From the NCBI GenBank assembly GCA_032716605.1, contig CM064502.1, positions 57,547,432-57,611,431 of the forward strand: a stretch of DNA of 64,000 nt, read 5' to 3'. Positions 21,591-33,112 of the stretch are shown one piece after another. The notes under the pieces are model-generated. The model ran no database searches. It was not told the origin of the DNA and saw nothing but the letters and a program-made list of their open reading frames with translations. Source of the DNA: Paralithodes platypus (lineage: Eukaryota; Arthropoda; Malacostraca; Decapoda; Lithodidae). Each line of letters begins with the position of its first letter. The stretch's first letter is position 1. The translations under genes were made by a program, and so were the position numbers.

Positions 21591-23061
21591 AAGGATGGGA
21601 TATCACAGATGTTCACTACACTCATAGTTTTTATTTATTGCTCAGTGAACAGAGGCATTGCATGTAAGTAGACTGCCCATCCGTCTTGTCCTGCTTAGGA
21701 ATCAGAGTAGAGTCTTCTTGGTAGTAAGCTGGGCATGCTAACAAATGTGCCACAGGATGCGGTGCTGAGGTGCTTGAGCATACCGTTTATTGGTTGTCAA
21801 GGAAATGGTGAAATCTAACAAAGGACATTGAACATTTACATCAGTGCAGACTCACTCTCTCTAACAAGTAATTCCCTTACGGTCTTCATAATCAAACTTA
21901 GGTTAATCTACAGTAACTACCAATAAAGTGAGGTCAATAGAGCTGCCATGTTCTGTCTATCAATTATCAAGGTCAAGATTAAATGAAGACTGTTTAGGAT
22001 ATAACAGCATTACTGCTGCATCCTGATTCCTGAAAGTACATGGCTAGAGCCTCAAGTGAGATTCTTTCACATTCATGTTGTTGCTCCAGGACCAAGCTTT
22101 GAGATGGATAAAAGTACAGATAGCCTATGTGCCCATTAGTAATGTAACAGCAGCTTCTTCCAGTTTTTCAATCAATGGGATTACAGTAGCTGCAAATACC
22201 TTCTGCAATTGTAATGCCTCATATTACTGTACATAAAGTAGGTGGAAAAGGATAATTATAATCTTATTACTTTTATTCAGGAATGTAAAAACTGTCATCT
22301 GTAAAGATTCTAGTCGAGTTAACAAATTCTAATGATGTCAGACCAATAACCATCACAGCTAGTGTATGATGCGGCTTGGACTGCCACATATCACTGTTGC
22401 ATAAGTATACGAGACAGTTGCTGACCAATCCTCCATGTCAAGTATTCGTTCTGAATTTGTGTAGGCCTACACCAAAGCAGGTTCAACAGTATCACAGTGT
22501 TGAGCCGTTGAATCTACTGGCTGTTAAAAAAGCACAAAAACTCTCCTCTGATACAAAATTTACTCATCCTCTCAATGACAAAAGCAGGTTCAACAGTATC
22601 ACAGTGTTGAGCAGGCTGTAAACAAAAAAATCTCTCTCCTCTGATACAAAACTTACTCATCCTCTCAATGTTGTCATATCTGATCAATAAATGTATCCTG
22701 TACCAGCATAGATGGCATACCGGGACCTTTACTAGAATTCTACTTCAACAGGCTTATGATTTTAATGTGACAACTTTTCACAGAATTACAGTTGAATTGT
22801 GTACGGTACTCTTCCTACTCTGTGTAAGGCAATTATATGTGATGTTAAATTACAGAGTTCTTCTTTTCACTGAACACTGAAGAAACAATGTACCGGTACA
22901 CTTCAAATAATTCTATCTGACGAGGGTTTTAGGTCATGGAATACAATACTTGCACTTTATTATGATCACGGTTAGGATTAAGTCAAAGTTGAATCAGTCA
23001 CGATAGGTTAGGTTTTATTTTTAACATCGTTCTAAACCCCAATAAAACCCCAAATGAAATT
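21591..23061. other. Non-coding stretch
   Basis: Only one local duplication is seen: AGCAGGTTCAACAGTATCACAGTGTTGAGC at 22,475-22,504 and 22,583-22,612, each followed by CTCTCCTCTGATACAAAA...TACTCATCCTCTCAATG. No gene recognised. Confidence 0.45.
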
Positions 23062-23152
23062 AAATGAAAGCATGTGATTCTCCCAGGATTCGAACCATGA
23101 TATCCCACACAGAACTTACACGCTCTAACCTTTACACCAACTAAACAGTTGA
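23062..23152 (-). repeat. tRNA-derived SINE head
   Basis: The minus strand shows TTGGTGTAAAGGTTAGAGCG, then GGTTCGAATCCTGGG. Same family as 5,966-6,065. Confidence 0.6.
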
Positions 23153-23214
23153 AAGTATAATGTATTGATCATTACCGTATTAACTTACTGGTACAGTATT
23201 ACCAAATATTACTG

Positions 23215-23436
23215 TAAAGCCGGTATCACACGAGTGCTTTTTCACTTAACATTTATCCTTAACACTGGTCTGGCAGCTTATGGGGTTAACATTTAAATTA
23301 TTTCGGTTACCTAAATTTATCTACCATCAGTCTAGTTTCTGATACCAGGGCAAAATACTGCAGAAATATTGCCAGAAATTTTTTGATCATCAAATGTTGA
23401 CAAAAAAAGCTCTCGTGTGATACTGGCTTTCGAACA
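23215..23436. mobile_element. Family E MITE
   Basis: Ends AAAGCCGGTATCACACGAGTGC and GCTCTCGTGTGATACTGGCTTT. The interior CTTATGGGGTTAACATTTA / CTACCATCAGTCTAGTTTC is shared with the copies at 42.2 and 43.0 kb. Confidence 0.8.
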
Positions 23437-23658
23437 TTATTTAGCTAGGCCTACCATAAAATAAAATTATTTCTTGCACTAGGGAATCAATATGTTCAAT
23501 AAAGCACTTACTGATCAACACTAGGCTACAGTATATAAATGTTATGATTTTGTTTAGGCCTACTGAATTCAAATAGCTTAATGAGATAATTATAGTATAG
23601 AATTAAATGGCATATTCTAATGAAACAGGAAAGATATACCTATTAGCTATCTTAGTAG

Positions 23659-23910
23659 TACACTCAGATGCCAGTCTCTAGAAAACCCATCAAAATTCGT
23701 GGACTTCACCTATTTCTAATTATGGAAGTATATCTTTGAAAACAAAGTTATGAATATACTTAACCGTGCATCAAAACTATATACCGGTAAACTGTACTAT
23801 TTATTGATCTATCCAAAAATCAATCAAGATAGTTATAATTGCATAAAGAAAGACATAAGGGGGGCCACCATTTCTTATGAGTGGGCTGGAGACTATGGAA
23901 TCCGAGTGTA
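23659..23910. mobile_element. TA-flanked Tc1/mariner-like MITE
   Basis: Ends TACACTCAGATGCCAGTCTCTAG and CTGGAGACTATGGAATCCGAGTGTA. Same family as 2,391-2,815. Its right TA is shared with the next element. Confidence 0.7.
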
Positions 23911-24116
23911 CAGCTACTGATTTTTTTTTGTGAGCACTCGCGATTTTCTCTATGCAAATATATCCATTTAGATTGATGTTCAGATCATATCAGCACAAAT
24001 ATGTATCATATATATATATTAATATGTAGCTGATTTGATCTGAACAATAATATAAATGGGAATACAGTATCTGCATAAAGAAAATCACAGCTCACGAACC
24101 TTTGTCAGTAGCTGTA
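23909..24116. mobile_element. TA-flanked hairpin MITE
   Basis: The left end TACAGCTACTGA mirrors TCAGTAGCTGTA. Long arms pair (GATTGATGTTCAGATCATATCAGC against GCTGATTTGATCTGAACAATAAT). It is inserted exactly at the terminal TA of the preceding element. Confidence 0.75.
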
Positions 24117-24298
24117 CGCTGGCGCTAATAAGTCATGTCTCAGCTGTTATTACGTTTGGCTCTCTCTGTGCTGTATTAATGTCTGTCAGATGTTGAATAG
24201 GGTGGGTATGTGTAGGAACATGTTGGTATACAGTATCTCACTCAAAAAGAAGATATCATATGTGTAAATATTGCCGATACCAATTATTGATCAAAACA

Positions 24299-24494
24299 TA
24301 ATTGGGTAAGATTAGGAGTAGTGGGCGTACCACTACCGACATTCAGCATAAATCATCTATAAAACATTAACCTAACCTAACCTAGTATTCATGTAGTACT
24401 AGGTTAGGTTGTTTGGTTAGGTTAATGCTTTATAGATGAGTTATGCTGTATGTTGGTAGTGGTACGCCTACTACTCTTAATCTTACCCATAATT
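24299..24494. repeat. Long hairpin with CCTAA loop
   Basis: An arm of about 90 bp (TTGGGTAAGATTAGGAGTAGTG...) pairs with its reverse complement ending CTTAATCTTACCCATAATT. The centre is CCTAACCTAACCTAGTA...TACTAGGTTAGG. It behaves like a foldback element. Confidence 0.75.
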
Positions 24495-24863
24495 GGTGCA
24501 GAGACATCACTTATTAGGCCGACTGTACAATAGAGCCTAAATATTACAGTACAGTATATCTAAATCATTATCCCGAATCCACCAGGATGCGTACTGTATG
24601 TGCTCTCGAATACCGGTAATAAATTAACCCCGGTATAATCCTGTGTAGCAAAAGAAGAAAGAAGCGGGAGGACCTGTACTTAGCCTATACAGTATCTCAA
24701 TAATTTGGTAATGCTACAATATATTTTTACATTTTACATTCTTAAATAGTCCACTAATATACTAGGTTAAGTTTTGGTTAGATTAGGTTAAAATATATTG
24801 TTCAATGTTTCTTAGTAAATAGGCATCGGAAAAACAGTTCTGCCCGCTACACAGGATCTTACC

Positions 24864-25206
24864 TTAACCCCTTCTGTACTGGCGACCTCTATTTCCTATA
24901 CATTCTGGCCAGTATTAGATGATTTTATTTAGCCTAGCTTAGGAAGATTCTCTAGCAATTTTAATTTTGCCTTATATTCTGGCAAGTATTAGACTATTCT
25001 ATTCAGTTTAGGAAGGATCTCTAGCAATTTTAAGGCTTCAAACTATCTCAATCAACCCTTCTCTAGTAATTTTAAGGTTTCAATCTATCTCAATCAACCC
25101 TTTTAACTACTGTACCACAAATCCTTCACAAGCTGCATAAAATCATCTAAATATAGGCCTAGCTAGAATAAAATATAACTGACGTTGCTAGTACATAAAG
25201 GGTTAA
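24864..25206. mobile_element. TTAA-A MITE with internally duplicated arms
   Basis: TTAA-flanked (CCCCTTCTGTACTGGCGACC ... GACGTTGCTAGTACATAAAGGG). It is 343 bp instead of about 205 because each arm segment (AGGAAGGATCTCTAGCAATTTTAA; CTATCTCAATCAACCC) is present twice. Confidence 0.75.
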
Positions 25207-25345
25207 TGAAATGCGGAACTTTTGCTAAACAAGATACCGGTATCATCGGCATGATTTCTTTCTTTCCTAGGCTATTTATCATCTATATTAAATACTATAC
25301 TTACCAGGTTACGGCACATGGGATGCCAATTTGTTTAAATTTCGG

Positions 25346-25704
25346 TAGCATTCAAGGAGACTACTGCAGGACTCTTCTTCTTCTTACCTCTGACCGGGTA
25401 TAGGCTATCCTAGTGTTTACTAGCCTATACCCATTTGAAAGGACATTAGCCTAACCTAACAACCTTACCTAACCTATCCTAGTATTATAGGTGGGGGCTG
25501 CCGGCTGCCGCCCCCACACCCCCGCTTTGACTTAGATTTTTGGTGTATTTGTCTGTGAAGTGGGTATTTTTCAATTTGTTGATAACGAAAATCCTCCATG
25601 CGGACTATATGGAGAATTTGAGAAAAATATGGCGAATCTATTGGTGCCTATTTTCCCTAATAAATTGTTTCTCATAACGTCGCACTAGTGTCCTTGAATA
25701 TTAT
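25346..25704. mobile_element. Dispersed element G, copy 1
   Basis: About 360 bp, nearly identical to 59,689-60,063: GTAGCATTCAAGGAGACTAC ... ACCTAACAACCTTACC ... GGTGGGGGCTGCCG...CCGCCCCCACACCCCCGC ... CCATGCGGACTATA. Partial copies lie at 55,190-55,280 and (inverted) 59,080-59,170. Class unknown. Confidence 0.65.
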
Positions 25705-26149
25705 CATAAAATTTAACCTTATTTGTTTTGTCTTTGTTTTTCTTTCCTCAATTCATTGTCTCAAAAAATGAGACTTAGTACTGTAGTGTACTGTATCCTA
25801 TAGCCTATTGAATATAAGACTAACCCTTAACCATTACTGTACCAGCGATGGTGAATCGCCGCCAGTACCAGCGACAGAAGATTGAGGCTAAAAATCGCCG
25901 TCAAAATAAACGGGAACTCAACTGCGGCAATCGACCTAGGCCTATGTAAACATGACGATCGTACGCCCGGACACTACATCCTTCCCTCAAAACCTTCTAG
26001 GCCTAGCCTATCTGGTAAAATATATAGGCCTATTTCCGGTGTAATTTTAACAGTCCTGCAGGTTTTACATAGCCTAGGCTATCACAAAATACAGCATAGG
26101 CTAGCCTATAGGCCTAATGGGTTTTTATTCACCAGGCCTAAAGCGGAAG

Positions 26150-29010
26150 GTGTTGGACTGAACAATTAATGAAGAATTCACCAAGACAGTGAAAGAAGTA
26201 GCTGAAAGAAGAGTCGGGAGGAAAAAGAAAGGAAATAATAGGAGACCCCAGAGGAGATGGTGGAACCAAGACATCAAATCTGCCAGAAAAAAAAGAAAAG
26301 AGAGCAACCGAAGGTGTAGAAGACTAAGGAGGTCCAAGGACAACGGTGAGAATGAACGGGTCGCATATGAGGAAGCATGGGAGGAATACAGGAAGCACAA
26401 AAGTATAACAGGAGGTTTAATAAGGAAAGCGAGAGTAAAAGCCGATAAGGATGTAGTAGATGAGCTGAAGGCAAGAGGCGGTGAGGTCAGTAGAGAATGG
26501 TATGACTTCCTAAGGGGAGAACAAGAGAGTGAAAGAGTGAATGTGGAAGTGATAATGGTGAACGGAAGAGAGGTGAGAGGGAAACCGGAGAAAGCTAGGG
26601 CAGTAAAAGAATTCTGGGAAAACTAGGGGGTGCGAATGAGGTTGAGGATAGGGGCGAACCCAACCTGATAATAGGAAGAACGATACCAGTAGATGAAAAT
26701 ATGGATTACGAGATCAGTAGGGAAGAGATAATGAAATGTGTCAAGAAACTGAAGAATGATAAAGCCGCAGGAAACGACTAGATCCCATATGAATTCTACA
26801 AAGAGGGTGGGAATAGAGTAATTGAAGGCATGTATGGACTTTTTAAGAAAGTGTGGTCAGGAGAGAGGGTACCGTATAAATGGAACGAGAGCCGGGTGAC
26901 CCTCCTGCACAAAGGGGGTCACAAGAGTAAGAAAGAGCTGAAAAACTACCGACCAATAACGCTAACGGACACAATTTCCAAGGTGTTCTGTGGGGTGCTG
27001 AATGAAAGGCTGAAAGGGCTCTTTGAAAGGAACAGAGTGATGGGAGAAGAACAGAATGGGTTTCGAGTGGACAGAAGAGGGGAAGATAACATGTTCGTAG
27101 TGAGAGAAGTGATAGAGAATACGAAAAAGTCCGGACGGAAGGGATACTTCGCCTTCCTAGACATAGAGAAAGCATATGACAGATTGAACAGGTACAAGTT
27201 GTGTAGGCTGCTTGAAACAGTAGGTGAGTGAAAAGATAATAAATATCATAAGAAGTATGTATGAGAATACCAGGGCTAGATACAGTATGGGGGATATAGA
27301 GACAGGCTGGGTCGAAAACAAGCGGGGAGTTAGACAGGGCTGTGGGCTATCCCCCCTCCTGTTTGGGATGTACACAGAGGAACTAGCTGCAAGAATGAAA
27401 GAAGCCGGCAGGGGAACACTAATTGGGAACGAACGTCTGGGTAGCTTGCTATATGCAGATGATGTAGTGATCATGAGCGACAACCGAGAGGATCTGCAGA
27501 GGATGCTAGATGTGGTGTCCGAATATGGGAATGATCTGAATGTGAGCTTTAGCAGGGAGAAAAGTAAAGTACTAGTAGTGAATGGAGATGAAACGGATGT
27601 GGGTGCGACGTGGCTACTTGGGAATAATATTATTACCCAAACAAATGAATACAAGTACCTGGGAATGACAGTGGATGCAAGAGGATGCGAGAAAACAAAA
27701 GATGAGAGACTAACAAGAGCGAGCCAGTGGGTGGGAAGACTTGGCAGTGCTGCAAGGTGTAGAGCGAACAAGTATGAAGTAGTGCGAGGAGTATGGAAAG
27801 GTATGGCGGTGCCAGGCCTGATGTATGGTCTGGAAACCATCCCGTGGACAGCGAATGACACGGCAAAGCTGGAAGTTGCCCAGAATAGGGTCGGAAGGCT
27901 CGGCGGCTCGCACTGGGAGCGAACAAGTACACTGTAGTAGAAGCCTTGAGAGGTGACGCGGGTTGGAGCTCCTTTGAAGAAAGAATAGACAAGGGAGTCC
28001 TACGGTACCGGGTCAGACTGGAAATAATGAATGGTGATAGATGGGCACGAAAGGTGTTTGAATGGGCTAAGGAGAGCAGTAAGTGGAACAAGATGTGCGA
28101 CAGAAAGATAGAGAAGTACGGAATGCGTGGTATCATGATGGGGGAAAGTATGGAAATGTGGAGCCATGAGAGATGGAAGAAAGAGATCGGCAAACGGGTA
28201 CAAAGCGTAGCAAGGGACGAATGGGCGGGGACTATGATAAACAAGAGTTCACTAGAATGGTACATGTGTAAGCAACAGCCAAGAAGGGAGCCATTCTACG
28301 ATGGGAGCATCGGAGGTGAACTCCTCTTCAAGGCCCGAACTAAGTCGCTTGAGCTGAACAGCAGAACATATAGATGGTCAAATGAAGGCAACAAGGCATG
28401 CAAGATGTGCGAGAGCGGGGAGGATGAGACTGTGGAGCATATCCTCCTAAAGTGCAGAAAATATGAAGGAGAAAGGCGGGTAATGCTAAGATCCATAGTG
28501 CAAGAGATTGGTGCGGAGGAATGGAATGCAGTGGTAGGAAGGTATGAATGGGGGCTCGACGGAATAGGCCTAGTGATCTACCTGCTTCAGGGTGTCAATC
28601 CACAAAATATGAATTGTGTTATCATTATGGTTTATTATTTTGTTATCATTATAGCGCGGCGAAGGCGCGAGCTCTAGGGGGGTCCGGGGGCATGCCCCCC
28701 AGATTTTTTTTTTGAGAATTTAGGTGTCTAAAACAGTATTTCCTGCAATAAAAAACCAATCAAGATGGAAAATATGGAGACCAAAATTGTGTCAATTTAG
28801 CCTAGCCTACCTTTTTTTTTGGGGGGGGGGGGGGAGTTTCTGTTATCATTAGCCTATACAAAAAGTTCATTGCGTTATCACTAAAAAAAACAGCGTCGTT
28901 TGACACCCTGACCTGCTTGGCCTGAACGACCTAAACATGTGGAATGAGACCACTGCACGGAGTGTTAAGGACTACCTAGAGGGAGTGTGGAGGAAAAGAT
29001 CAGCCTCACA
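26150..29010 (+). mobile_element. Degraded non-LTR retrotransposon with RT domain
   Basis: Fragments in three frames give one LINE ORF2-type protein. A basic, charged region (26,189-26,626) is followed by the RT domain with NYRPITLTDTISKVF (about 26,945), FLDIEKAYDRL (27,150s), RQGCGLSPLLFGMY and YADD at 27,452-27,463. A C-terminal zinc-knuckle pattern CKMC...HILLKC lies at about 28,400-28,455. An in-frame TAG (26,779-26,781), a frameshift near 27,225 and another near 27,900 make it inactive. A shorter relative lies at 53,728-55,012. The 3' part is split by the hAT-like element at 28,588-28,911 and resumes with GACCTGCTTGGCCTGAACGA. Endonuclease and 5'UTR are missing or unrecognisable. Confidence 0.8.
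28588..28911. mobile_element. hAT-like non-autonomous element with 8-bp target duplication
   Basis: 324 bp with ends CAGGGTGTCAA and TTTGACACCCTG (11-bp inverted repeats, CAGGG... typical of hAT). It is flanked on both sides by ACCTGCTT (28,580-28,587 and 28,912-28,919). Removing it restores the LINE 3' region. It contains GC-rich and poly-T/poly-G stretches but no transposase. Confidence 0.9.
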
Positions 29011-29053
29011 ATAGTGAGGCTGGGGTGAGAATGCCCACGGGGGAACCCTCTTC

Positions 29054-29884
29054 GGTCAATATTTACGAGTCACACCACAGCTGGAATCTCATTTCTAATG
29101 GTAGTTTTGGGTTCCTATCATTCTATGTTTCATTACTATATACTTTTTATCCACCGGAAAATATTATTTTTTCTTGTTTTTTTATTTTTATTTTTATTTT
29201 TTTTATTTTTTTTTTAGCATTAACCCGTGGAGCCCCGGCTAGTTTTGTATTGTTTGTTCACCAGAACCCGGCCGGTTTTCAAAAAATGGTTTTATTCCAG
29301 AAACAATAGCGAATGGGTTAGGAATGAAGGAAAAACCACAAAAAACCGCTCAAAAAGCTTAAAGAATGGTCCTACAGAGCCCCCGAAAACGTATTTTACA
29401 AGAGTAAAAAATTGAAGGTAATTACCCCAAAAAACCAGGTTATTGCGCGCTCACACGCACGCACGTGGACTTTGAGAGTTTTCAACCATCGGCACGGTTG
29501 CGTGGGGTACGTACACAGTTCCCATACAAATCTGAGCCCTCTTGAGTGGCTACACCTGAGGTTACGGTCGGCGCAATTAGGGTGACGCGCCAGGCGCGTC
29601 TCTGGGGCTGTGCGTTACATACATCGCCGACGCGTCAGACGCGTCGCTGGGGCTGTACGGGTTAACCTAACCTAAAAACCTAACCTAACCTAACCTAAAT
29701 GTATTTGGGGGCTATTAGGTTAGGTTTTTTGGTTAGGTTAATGCTAAAAAAAAATAAAAAGCCAAGAAAAAAAAAAAATTCCGGTGGATAAAAAGTATAT
29801 AGCAATGAAGCATAGAATGATAGGAACCCAAAACTACCATTAAAAATGAGATCCCAGCTGTGGTGTGACTCGTAAATATTGACC
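29054..29884. mobile_element. Foldback element, copy 1, split by TTAA-C
   Basis: The arms run from GGTCAATATTTACGAGTCAC to its mirror GTGACTCGTAAATATTGACC. The core shared with the 55.5-kb copy is TAATGGTAGTTTTGGGTTCC ... CCTAACCTAACCTAAATG. Flanking octamers CCCTCTTC and CAATCTTC match at 6 of 8 positions, a decayed target duplication. The TTAA-C element occupies 29,220-29,665. Confidence 0.75.
29220..29665. mobile_element. TTAA-C MITE, complete copy
   Basis: Flanked by TTAA. Termini CCCGTGGAGCCCCGGC and GCTGGGGCTGTACGGG are inverted repeats. The interior includes AGAAACAATAGCGAATGGGTTAGG, shared with 33,113-33,439 and 63,490-63,840. The empty site is visible in the second foldback copy at 55,672-55,690 (GTATTAACCTAACC). 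Confidence 0.85.
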
Positions 29885-30662
29885 CAATCTTCTTTTATTC
29901 TCAACCTGTCCTTTTCCATTATAGTTTATAAGTTTATCCTAGGAGAGAGAGCCGATACTAAGGCCACACCTCGACCAGTCGAGCACCAAGACCCTACGTC
30001 ATATTATTCCGTTAATTATCGATAAATTAGCTGCTAAGGGATTCAATTTATCCTCAGCTGAAATGAAAGAGTAGGCTATATAGTTTTGGACAACTTTGAG
30101 GCTCGGATTGATTTAGGCCTGGGCGCCATGTTGCATACCTTGCACTATTTCGTCTGCTGCGTAGCCTAACCTAAAGTGCAATATATCAATTAGACAATTA
30201 CACTCGAAGTAGGCTACGTGCTTAGACCAATGATACCATTCAATAGATAGTGTTGATAGATACAAGGGACATACAAATGGATTGGCAACTTCAATAACAC
30301 AAAAATAGAAATATCAAAGTTAAGAGCATGGCAGTTACCGTAAAAAGGTTGGCGTAACCCCCAATAGAAGTCGTGGTAACCAAACAACCACTGTCCTAAC
30401 CACTCCCAACTGATAATTATCGTTACTATGGCCATATTTACCTACCAAGGGCCACTTACGATGCTTCCTGGAGTAATGCTGAAAGAGAATCATCCATATT
30501 TACCCCCACAAATACCTTAATTACGCTCAGAACACCAAATTTCCGGAACACACACAGGGACCTCTTCTGCAGCAACCAACACTTGGGAATATCAGTGTTA
30601 CCAATACCCCACGCTCGAAGAATATAATCATTGTTACCAGTTATATCTCTGCCATCTATCTA
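29885..30662. other. Non-coding stretch
   Basis: No gene, SINE or terminal repeats recognised. Confidence 0.4.
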
Positions 30663-31890
30663 TTGCCTGACGCCGTGATCCCCGAAGTGGTGACCACGAA
30701 CAAAACGCCCCCATGCACCTCTGTCCTCAGTCAGTCAACACCCCTCCTCCCAGCCAGCACCGCATTCATTCATAATTATGCTTACCTATTGAATGCTTAC
30801 CTATTGAATGATAGTGGGGATTTAAGAAGCAGGCTTCTTGTGTGAACCCCACCTCCAAAGACTGGTCAGCCAATATTAACTAGGTTATGTTATTATGTTT
30901 GTCGTATCTGGCTTTAAAAGTGGCAATCGTTGGCGCTGTAACCACACTCTCTGGAAGTGCGTTCCACTCGTCGATTACTCTGATAGAGAACCAATTCCCC
31001 TTCAGTGTCGTTCTCCAGTGGTCTGGTTTGGAGAGTTTCAGCGAGTGGCCCCGTAGGTGATTGTTATTTTTCTGGAAAAACCTGGTGTATACTTCTTCAC
31101 TCCATCCTTCCACATACTCTCGGTTTACCTCTCCCTTTCAGTCCTTCCACCTCGATCTCGTACACCCTCTTAGTCATTCTCTCGATTCCCATAGCCTACG
31201 TTCCATATGGCAGAACCATCTTAAGGTGTTCCTTTTAACACTCCAGCACATCTACCTCCACACCACACCTCTCTTACTTCTTAATTCTGCACGCACTTCT
31301 CAAGTAACTCATTTCCACCCCTCTCACTCTTGGTCTGAGTCTCTCCACCAACGTCCATGCTTCGCTTCCGTAATTCAATATTGGGATTACCACACTGTCA
31401 TGTAAGGACTTCTTCACTTCCATTCTGACCACCCTATTTCTTGTTACTGCTTTCAGCGTTCCTACAATCCTCTTCCCCTGTTGCACCCTCTCCCGCACTT
31501 CTTAATTCATCCATACTCCCATCTTTACTCAGCACACTACCCAGATACTTAAATGAGCTGACAATCTCCACAGCCTGACCGTTCAACTAATTCGATCACC
31601 TCACACTCTGTGGCTTCACCCATTTCGAAGACCATAACCTTGCTCTTCCCCGCATTTACCTTCAGATTCCGTTCTTCGCACACTGTTCCAAACATATTTA
31701 ATAGACCCTGCAACTCCCATTCATTATCGCTCATCAGAACTGTATCATCAGCAAACAGCAGTACATGCAGGCATGCAGCTTTCATTCGTTTCCCTTCCTT
31801 ATCAGCGATACACCAACATCCACTGCTCTTCCTTGTATTTCTTTCATCCATGACTCCATCCATATATACATTAAACAACTATAGGGACAT
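30663..31890 (-). mobile_element. RTE-like LINE, broken copy split by a CR1-like tail
   Basis: Minus strand. 31,549-31,878 encodes the RT core with FADD and the KSKVMVFE region, and 31,274-31,498 encodes YGSEAWTL; a frameshift near 31,500 joins them badly. The WKDGV region stops at about 31,083 and the last part (MNE...GAGW) resumes at about 30,775. The 3' end at 30,663 matches the 3' end of the intronic copy at 12,105. It extends further 5' than that copy. Confidence 0.75.
30776..31082 (-). mobile_element. CR1-like LINE tail inserted in the RTE-like copy
   Basis: The minus-strand frame ends HSLKLSKPDHW, a pattern of the CR1 C terminus (NHLRGH...NWFSIRVIDEWNALPE...FKARYDKH). Its 3' end is two copies of ATTCAATAGGTAAGC, matching the habit of CR1 elements to end in short tandem repeats. 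Confidence 0.75.
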
Positions 31891-32084
31891 CACACACCCC
31901 AGTTTCAACCCAATATTCAGATCAAAGAACTCACTCTGCTCATTTTCCACATGTACTGTAGGAATAGGTTTTTACACCATACCCGAAAGAGGAGTTTTGG
32001 AGCTCCGATCTTACTTTCAATTTAACAATTTTACCAACACACCTAAACTTCATTTGATGCGAAAATAGCCTCTCGAAATATATG

Positions 32085-32180
32085 CCCTAGGCTGGGATTG
32101 AACCCGGGACCCTTAGGCTATGAGGCAGTACGTCACTCTACCAGTTAGACCAATAGAGATATCTCTATTGGTCTAACTGC
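32085..32180 (-). repeat. tRNA-like sequence ending in a perfect palindrome
   Basis: The minus strand reads GGTCTAACTGGTAGAGTGAC (A box) and CCCGGGTTCAATCCCAG (B box). Positions 32,142-32,179 form a perfect 38-bp palindrome centred on GAGAT/ATCTC, which mirrors the tRNA 5' half. Confidence 0.7.
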
Positions 32181-32224
32181 AGGTAGCTATATATATATAT
32201 ATAGGCTATAGAGTGACTGCCTCA

Positions 32225-32560
32225 TACCACAACTGAAGGACCTTCCTTATGAGGAAAGATTGAAAATGCTGGAACTGCCAAATACTGACTTACAGAAGAT
32301 CCGGAGGAGATCTGATTGAGGCATATAAAAGTATCACCCATAAGCATGACCATGACTGCACGGAGGGGATATTCCAGATGAGGGAGGATGCCGTGACCCG
32401 AGGAAGCTCGAAGAAACTATTCAAGACTAGATCAAGAATCAACACCAGGAAGTATGTTTTCTCCGATAGAATAGTCAACAACTGGAATGAATTGCCAGAG
32501 TGGGTGATGAATGCAGAAACTGTGGTGAAATTTGAATCAAAGCTGGATAAAGTGTGAAGG
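32225..32560 (+). mobile_element. CR1-like LINE C-terminal fragment
   Basis: Plus strand encodes LKDLPYEERLKMLELP, then after a one-base shift DLIEAYKSI, then FSDRIVNNWNELPEW...FESKLDKV and TGA (32,557-32,559). This is the conserved tail of CR1-type reverse transcriptases. 5'-truncated and frameshifted. Confidence 0.75.
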
Positions 32561-33056
32561 GGTCAGGAGCAGAGGTATAACTATTGAGCACAAATCACCA
32601 CCACGCGTAGCCAGGCATCATAGTGACAGCCAGGATATAGAGCTAGAGTCACAGGCATAAGCCTCTTCCAGAAGACATCTGTGAGTATCTGTGAGCGATT
32701 GATACAGCAGATTGGCGCTGTTTACCCTCGCGAGCGAGATTGACAATAGAAAATGGACATATATAGAAAATGAAATGGAATGACTGACTAAACTAAACCT
32801 GGTAATAAGTGAAACCGTAGGCTACGTGTAAAGGCAGTGGGGGAATGTATATAATTAGCTGACACTATATGAATATAGCCAAGTTACCGAATGACACAGA
32901 CTGTCACAGGCTCCCAAATGGAATTGAACTTTGGACAAGGATCGAGGAAAATGTCTCAAAGTTGGGCATCTCTCCATACCGCATCCTCCACTCCTCCCCT
33001 CCTTTATACTGCACCCTCCCTCCCTCCTTTAACTTGACCATTTATTTTGCACAGGT

Positions 33057-33057
33057 T

Positions 33058-33108
<51 letters not shown>

Positions 33109-33109
33109 G
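33057..33109. repeat. (ATA)n microsatellite
   Basis: About 17 uninterrupted ATA units, at the 5' side of the SINE-like element that continues at 33,440. The same junction occurs at 60,465-60,490. Confidence 0.95.
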
Positions 33110-33112
33110 TTC

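Noticed and set aside
25882..26169. 95-codon ORF before the LINE
   Set aside because: No recognised domain; overlaps TAGGCCTA-rich sequence and does not join the LINE frame.
27157..28265. Long minus-strand ORFs opposite the LINE
   Set aside because: Antisense shadows of the reverse transcriptase frames.
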